This document shows, in pieces, positions 42,652-46,043 of a DNA stretch of 46,043 nt. Each line of letters opens with the position of its first letter. Position 1 is the stretch's first letter. The DNA comes from SVFI01 sp964519385 (GTDB taxonomy: Bacteria; Bacillota; Clostridia; Lachnospirales; Lachnospiraceae). The notes under the pieces were generated by a model. It was not told where the DNA came from and made no database searches. It saw only the letters and a program-made list of their open reading frames with translations. Made by a program: the position numbers and the translations under genes. The stretch lies in contig CAZFLR010000017.1 in assembly GCA_964519385.1 (NCBI GenBank), positions 1 to 46,043 of the forward strand. The letters run 5' to 3'.

Positions 42652-43236
42652 TCAGATTCCAAGGAGCGTTCCAATCCAGTACAGAACGCCTAATATCCAG
42701 CTTGTAAACACCCCGTAGAGAATCACCGGTCCGGCAATGGTAAAAATCTTAACACCAATACCGAACACCTGCCCCTCTGTCTTATACTCAATTGCCGGCG
42801 AAGCAACCGAATTTGCAAATCCCGTAATCGGCACAAGCGCGCCGGCTCCGGCCCAAGCAGCCAGACACTGGTACAGGCTAAAGCCAGTCAACAGCACACT
42901 AAAGAATACCAGAAGCAGTGATGCCCACGAACCTGACGTTTCCTTATCAAGTCCCAGAGCCTCACAGGTATTTAAAACAAACTGACCAAGCACGCAAAAT
43001 CCGCCGCCGACCATAAAGGCTTTTATCATCTGCCACCACAAATTCTTTGTCGGAGTTACCTGTTTCACATACTCGTTATACTCCTTTTTTTCTTTTTCCT
43101 TTTCATCCTCACGTTCCTTATCTGCCTGCGCAGACCCCGGTTCCACCGGCGGGGTTGTCCCGTCCAAGGTCACACTGTTTTCCTGAATTTCTTTTGCAGC
43201 GCGCGGACTGATACGAATCTGTTCTTCATTTACCAT
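42652..43236 (-). CDS. spoVAC: Stage V sporulation protein AC with charged N-terminal extension
   Basis: A 194-residue membrane protein, the mechanosensitive subunit of the SpoVA channel. Residues about 65-194 hold about four helices and family stretches (GGGFCVLGQFVLNTCEALGL, GAGALVPITGFANSVASPAIEYKTEG). The first 60 residues are hydrophilic, rich in Glu and Lys, and longer than in Bacillus SpoVAC (about 150 residues in total). The annotated ATG has AGGATGAGG about 9 bases upstream. It lies 25 bases after spoVAB. The extension is the oddity here. Confidence 0.95.
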   Translation of the reverse strand: MVNEEQIRISPRAAKEIQENSVTLDGTTPPVEPGSAQADKEREDEKEKEKKEYNEYVKQVTPTKNLWWQMIKAFMVGGGFCVLGQFVLNTCEALGLDKETSGSWASLLLVFFSVLLTGFSLYQCLAAWAGAGALVPITGFANSVASPAIEYKTEGQVFGIGVKIFTIAGPVILYGVFTSWILGVLYWIGTLLGI

Positions 43237-43261
43237 TTTTTCACCTCATCCTTTTTCAAAA

Positions 43262-43831
43262 TTACCATGTATACACTCCGTTCATATAATAAAATACAGA
43301 GCCAATTAATTTACCCACAGCTAACCCAAAAATCAGAAAACTGATTCCCTGCTTTACATTCATACGGTGCGTCATAATAGGAAGGGCATCAAGCATTTCC
43401 GCGATGGAAATAGCCAGTGTCCCGACATAGATACCGACAAAAAGCCCGAAAAGTATAATAAAACCTGATACCCCACCGCCAATCAAATGAAGAAGCTTCT
43501 CTTTAAAGAGCATTGTCATATCCGGAAGAAATCTTCCGACAACCTGTATCAAAAGTCCCTTTAGAGAAGTACCTCCTTTTGTTAATTTCTCTGAAAAGAG
43601 GCTAACAAGGTTCCCAAGAAAGCATCCCAGAATGATGGAATTCTCATATTTTAAAATATACGAGCCGCTCTTCGTATGTTCTGCAAACCTCGGAACCAGA
43701 CCGACCGCCGTAAACACCGTGAAAACACCGCTTGAGACGGAGAAGCCCGCAGCCAGACCGAAAACTGCAAGAAAACACTGTTTTCCGATTGCTGCGGCTC
43801 CGCCCTGCATGCATATCCAGCTATCCCACAT
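43262..43831 (-). CDS. spoVAB: Stage V sporulation protein AB
   Basis: A 189-residue membrane protein with about five helices. Family stretches are AGFSVSSGVFTVFTAVGLVPRF near 30, SIILGCFLGNLVSLF near 63 and the late ALPIMTHRMNVKQGISFL. GGGGAG lies 7 bases before ATG 43831, inside the end of spoVAA, giving an 11-base overlap, so translation is coupled. It is longer than Bacillus SpoVAB (about 140 residues), with the extra residues in the middle and N-terminal parts. Confidence 0.92.
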   Translation of the reverse strand: MWDSWICMQGGAAAIGKQCFLAVFGLAAGFSVSSGVFTVFTAVGLVPRFAEHTKSGSYILKYENSIILGCFLGNLVSLFSEKLTKGGTSLKGLLIQVVGRFLPDMTMLFKEKLLHLIGGGVSGFIILFGLFVGIYVGTLAISIAEMLDALPIMTHRMNVKQGISFLIFGLAVGKLIGSVFYYMNGVYTW

Positions 43832-44513
43832 CTATCTTCTCCCCCTCTCTGTCACGCCGCTTTACAATCGCTTCATCCATGTCACGCTCATAATTCCTCA
43901 TAGCCACTTCTATCGGTGTCGGCTCTGAACTGATTTTCCTCTTTCCAATATGATTATAAAAAACCAGGATACCAACAAGCAGTCCCACACTATAACTGAT
44001 TTCAAGAATTGTGAAGCCCGAAGATTCGTTACCCGTGACTAACTCATAAAACTGCATAAATATATTGGTAATGGAGATATCGTTGTGAAACGCCATGATT
44101 GAAAAGGCTCCTCCGAACAGGCAGATGAGACTGACAAAAAAGACCTTGCTCTTTTTTACCCATGTATTTTTTCCATCTTTTTTTGACGGTTCCACAAGCT
44201 CCACTACGCAATCCGACTCTCCGTGCGGAATAACGATACATTCCGGAAAATTTGAAAGAACACTCCTTGTCAGCCACAGCAGACTAATTACCTGCTTTTG
44301 TGACGGCTCTGCCGAAGAATCTTTGAAGCCTTTCTTCTTTTTCCCGGAGGGCTGTGCCTCAAACCTATAGAGCACCAGATTTTTAATTTTTGCAGCAAGT
44401 ACAGAATCCTCCGTCCATACTGTCGCGATGTCACTGACTCGAACATTTTTTTCAAACGCCTGCACACTGTCTTCCAATTCTACATATACATAATGCTTCA
44501 AAAAAATCACCAT
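43821..44513 (-). CDS. spoVAA: Stage V sporulation protein AA
   Basis: A 230-residue protein with an N-terminal soluble domain (IFLKHYVYVELEDSVQ, DIATVWTEDSVLAAKIKN) and two membrane helices in the C-terminal half. The end is highly charged. I start at ATG 44513, because the protein then aligns with SpoVAA N termini; an earlier ATG at 44555 lies directly against the T run of the upstream terminator, and codons before it encode the hairpin. The ribosome binding site is poor (GTGAAAG). The upstream terminator means spoVAA must have its own, probably forespore-specific, promoter. Confidence 0.88.
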   Translation of the reverse strand: MVIFLKHYVYVELEDSVQAFEKNVRVSDIATVWTEDSVLAAKIKNLVLYRFEAQPSGKKKKGFKDSSAEPSQKQVISLLWLTRSVLSNFPECIVIPHGESDCVVELVEPSKKDGKNTWVKKSKVFFVSLICLFGGAFSIMAFHNDISITNIFMQFYELVTGNESSGFTILEISYSVGLLVGILVFYNHIGKRKISSEPTPIEVAMRNYERDMDEAIVKRRDREGEKIDVG

Positions 44514-44555
44514 ACTTTCACTTTTATTGTCTCTGCTGTGACAAATTTTATTCAT

Positions 44556-44587
44556 AAAAAAAATGCCGGCTGCATTTGCAACCGACA
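44556..44587 (-). terminator. Rho-independent terminator after the permease gene
   Basis: On the minus strand TGTCGGTTGC (44587-44578) pairs with GCAGCCGGCA (44573-44564), two GU pairs, with an AAAT loop, followed by eight T. It isolates the permease gene from spoVAA. Confidence 0.85.
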
Positions 44588-44615
44588 GTAAGTCGTTCAA
44601 AAAATAAAATATATT

Positions 44616-45482
44616 TTACATAAATGTAATTCCGAGTGCCTTTATCAGGCAGCCGACTGTAAGTCCTATCATCCACAGAAGTGCGATAATCTTAACATTT
44701 TCCATAAATTTTTTATTTACGCGAATCAGCACCATAAGACCGATACCCGCTCCAACGAGAAGACCGGCAATCAGTGCTCCTTCTCCCAGCATTCCGCCGA
44801 CATAGAGCTGCGTCAGCGCAACCGAAACCGCACAGTTCGGAATCAGTCCAATAAATGAAGCCAGTACAATGATACCGTAAGACTGACCGATAGTCACATA
44901 CTGTATTCCGCTCACTCCGATATACTGCATGAAATAATTCACAAAAAGAGATAACACAAAGATAAACAGAATTACCTTTACACTGTGAATCAGTGCTGAT
45001 TTCAAAATACCGTCCTCACAGTGGCAATGCTCATTCTCGCACATTTCATGAATATGATAATCCGTATCCTCTTTTTTCATTCCGATTCTTCCGACTGCGT
45101 CAATGATTATACCGGCCGTCATACCTGTAATGAGTTTCACCGCCAGAATCGAAACAATCACCTTAGGACTCGCCTGTGATGACAAAAGCACCGGAAGCAT
45201 CTCGTCCGAGGTTGATAAATAAACCGCCATCAGCGTACCGAGCGACACAATGCGTCCTGCATAAAGACCGGTTGCCGCTGCTGAAAATCCACACTGCGGA
45301 ATCAGACCCGCAACCGCCCCAATCACGGGACCGAGCGGTCCTGATTTTTTAAGCCAGCTTACCGTCTTTTGGCCTGCTCTGTGTTCTAAGTATTCCATCA
45401 GCAAATAGGTAAGAAACAGGAACGGAAAAATCTTGGCTGAATCCAGTATTGTATCTATTATAACGTCTTTTAACAAGTCCAT
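44616..45482 (-). CDS. Membrane permease of the ArsP_2/'putative manganese transporter' type
   Basis: A 288-residue membrane protein with about nine to ten helices. Two Cys-containing repeats, GAVAGLIPQCGFSAAATGLYAG near 58 and SFIGLIPNCAVSVALTQLYVGG near 210, match the PF11449-type family variously labelled arsenic efflux or manganese transport. A loop rich in His and Cys (DYHIHEMCENEHCHCEDG) near 145 is a likely metal-binding site. ATG 45482 has GGAG 6 bases upstream, while the ATG four codons earlier has none. A terminator follows. The substrate is uncertain. Confidence 0.8.
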   Translation of the reverse strand: MDLLKDVIIDTILDSAKIFPFLFLTYLLMEYLEHRAGQKTVSWLKKSGPLGPVIGAVAGLIPQCGFSAAATGLYAGRIVSLGTLMAVYLSTSDEMLPVLLSSQASPKVIVSILAVKLITGMTAGIIIDAVGRIGMKKEDTDYHIHEMCENEHCHCEDGILKSALIHSVKVILFIFVLSLFVNYFMQYIGVSGIQYVTIGQSYGIIVLASFIGLIPNCAVSVALTQLYVGGMLGEGALIAGLLVGAGIGLMVLIRVNKKFMENVKIIALLWMIGLTVGCLIKALGITFM

Positions 45483-45519
45483 TTTAAACTCCATTCTGCA
45501 TATGTTCTAAACGCACGAC

Positions 45520-45530
45520 GTTATGATAAC
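45520..45530. promoter_or_regulatory. Small inverted repeat ahead of the permease gene
   Basis: GTTAT-G-ATAAC is a perfect 11-base inverted repeat that contains a possible -10 (TATCAT on the minus strand) of the permease gene. It may be a metal- or stress-regulator site. The gap 45483-45605 is otherwise AT-rich with no further signal. Confidence 0.35.
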
Positions 45531-45605
45531 ACAAAAAAACTTATTTGGGTATAGGAATTTTGTAACATTTTCTTAATATTTAATGAATAAAGTTTGTATT
45601 ATTTG

Positions 45606-46043
45606 CTAGATTTCCCCATTCTCTTTCAAATAATCAAACAACCCCTCACATCCGGCTTTCACATCCCTATATGTTGCCTCAAAATCTCCGGTATACCATG
45701 GATCCGCAACATCTCTTTGGCTGCCCGCAAACGACAAAAGCTTGTAAATTTTCCCTTCCGGATCTCCGCCCGCTATGCGTGTCATATTGCGTATGTTTTC
45801 TGTATCCATTCCTATCAGATAATCGTATTTGTCATAATCCGACTGCACCATCTGCACAGCTCTGTGCGGAACCACCTCAATCCCAACCCTGCGCAGCATG
45901 TTTACGGTTCCGTAATGCGGACTGCTCCCGATTTCTTCCCGGCTGGTCGCAGCAGATGCAATCTCAAAGCCCTGCTCCGCACGGCGGCTCTTCACTATAT
46001 GTGTCATGACGGATTCTGCCATGGTGGAACGGCAGATGTTGCC
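45606..46043 (-). CDS. Low-molecular-weight protein-tyrosine phosphatase, 5' end cut by window edge
   Basis: 146 codons are visible, from GNICRSTMAE, which is the downstream half of the phosphatase loop CxGNxCRS; the catalytic Cys lies beyond the right edge. The rest follows the fold: SAATSREEIGSSPHYGT, YLIGMDTENIRNM near 90, and the conserved Asp in DVADPWYTGDFEATYRDV near 112, where DPW carries the general-acid Asp. It probably dephosphorylates tyrosine on surface-polymer kinases or arginine on proteins. It ends 124 bases from the start of the permease gene. Confidence 0.93.
   Translation of the reverse strand, partial: GNICRSTMAESVMTHIVKSRRAEQGFEIASAATSREEIGSSPHYGTVNMLRRVGIEVVPHRAVQMVQSDYDKYDYLIGMDTENIRNMTRIAGGDPEGKIYKLLSFAGSQRDVADPWYTGDFEATYRDVKAGCEGLFDYLKENGEI

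Noticed and set aside
44514..44560. Sigma-G promoter ahead of spoVAA (GAATA ... CAATAAA)
   Set aside because: Spacing is 19 and the -10 matches poorly; the start of RNA would fall almost on the ATG. A promoter must exist, but I cannot place it.
1..46043. tRNA genes, CRISPR arrays, insertion sequences, prophage or integration sites
   Set aside because: I looked for cloverleaf ends, regular repeats, transposase motifs and flanking direct repeats and found none.

Overview
The window reads as chromosomal DNA of an anaerobic, endospore-forming Firmicute, most likely a member of the Lachnospiraceae. The reasons are AGGAGG-type ribosome binding sites, a complete set of spoVA genes, GerMN and RidA proteins, Clostridia-type hom, argG and glyA, DegV and small DUF families common in that group, and compact gene packing on mostly one strand. 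I see no rRNA, tRNA, CRISPR array, transposase or prophage. Both ends cut through genes: lysC on the left and a low-molecular-weight tyrosine phosphatase on the right.

Positions 1-5650 hold amino-acid metabolism on the minus strand. A threonine operon runs ACT/HTH protein, hom, an alkaline-phosphatase-superfamily gene that probably stands in for homoserine kinase, then lysC. glyA lies upstream with its own terminator and promoter. From 5656 to 12620 there are a lipid kinase and a PAP2 phosphatase (plus strand), then two polysaccharide-type glycosyltransferase genes, mutY, a 5'-nucleotidase and a DUF1653 gene (minus strand). From 12737 to 13961 is a small luxS operon that includes a 39-residue membrane protein. 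From 13979 to 15100 a yybP-ykoY (Mn2+) riboswitch with a clear terminator/antiterminator controls a CaCA-family cation exchanger. It is followed by a Pfs-like nucleosidase whose catalytic Asp is replaced by Asn and whose promoter sits inside a perfect 17-bp hairpin.

Positions 15926-28332 form a long minus-strand series: comEA, an OmpR-type regulator and sensor kinase, a GerMN lipoprotein, comEC, holA, a 1592-residue hybrid kinase and thioredoxin. The regulator-kinase-GerMN lipoprotein order resembles the actinobacterial MtrA-MtrB-LpqB module. The hybrid kinase joins an ECF S-component-like membrane domain to a propeller, Y_Y_Y, kinase, receiver and Hpt domains. From 28340 to 35640 is arginine biosynthesis: argC, a GNAT gene, argB and argD on the minus strand, followed by a solute-binding protein and a small DMT protein, and argG on the plus strand. 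The divergent promoters between argC and argG overlap ARG-box-like palindromes.

From 35700 to 46043 are a LytTR regulator, a DegV protein, a DUF5721-like gene, spoVAE, ridA, a 7TM-PAS-degenerate GGDEF-HD-GYP protein, a DUF378 protein, spoVAD/AC/AB/AA, a metal/arsenic permease-like protein and the partial phosphatase. The spoVA genes build the channel that moves dipicolinic acid into the forespore; here spoVAE is separated from the other four by about 3.3 kb. Nothing in the window is a wholly unknown system on sequence alone. The most promising items are the LpqB-like two-component module, the S-component-propeller hybrid kinase, and the regulatory DNA at the Mn2+ riboswitch and in the hairpin promoter just downstream.
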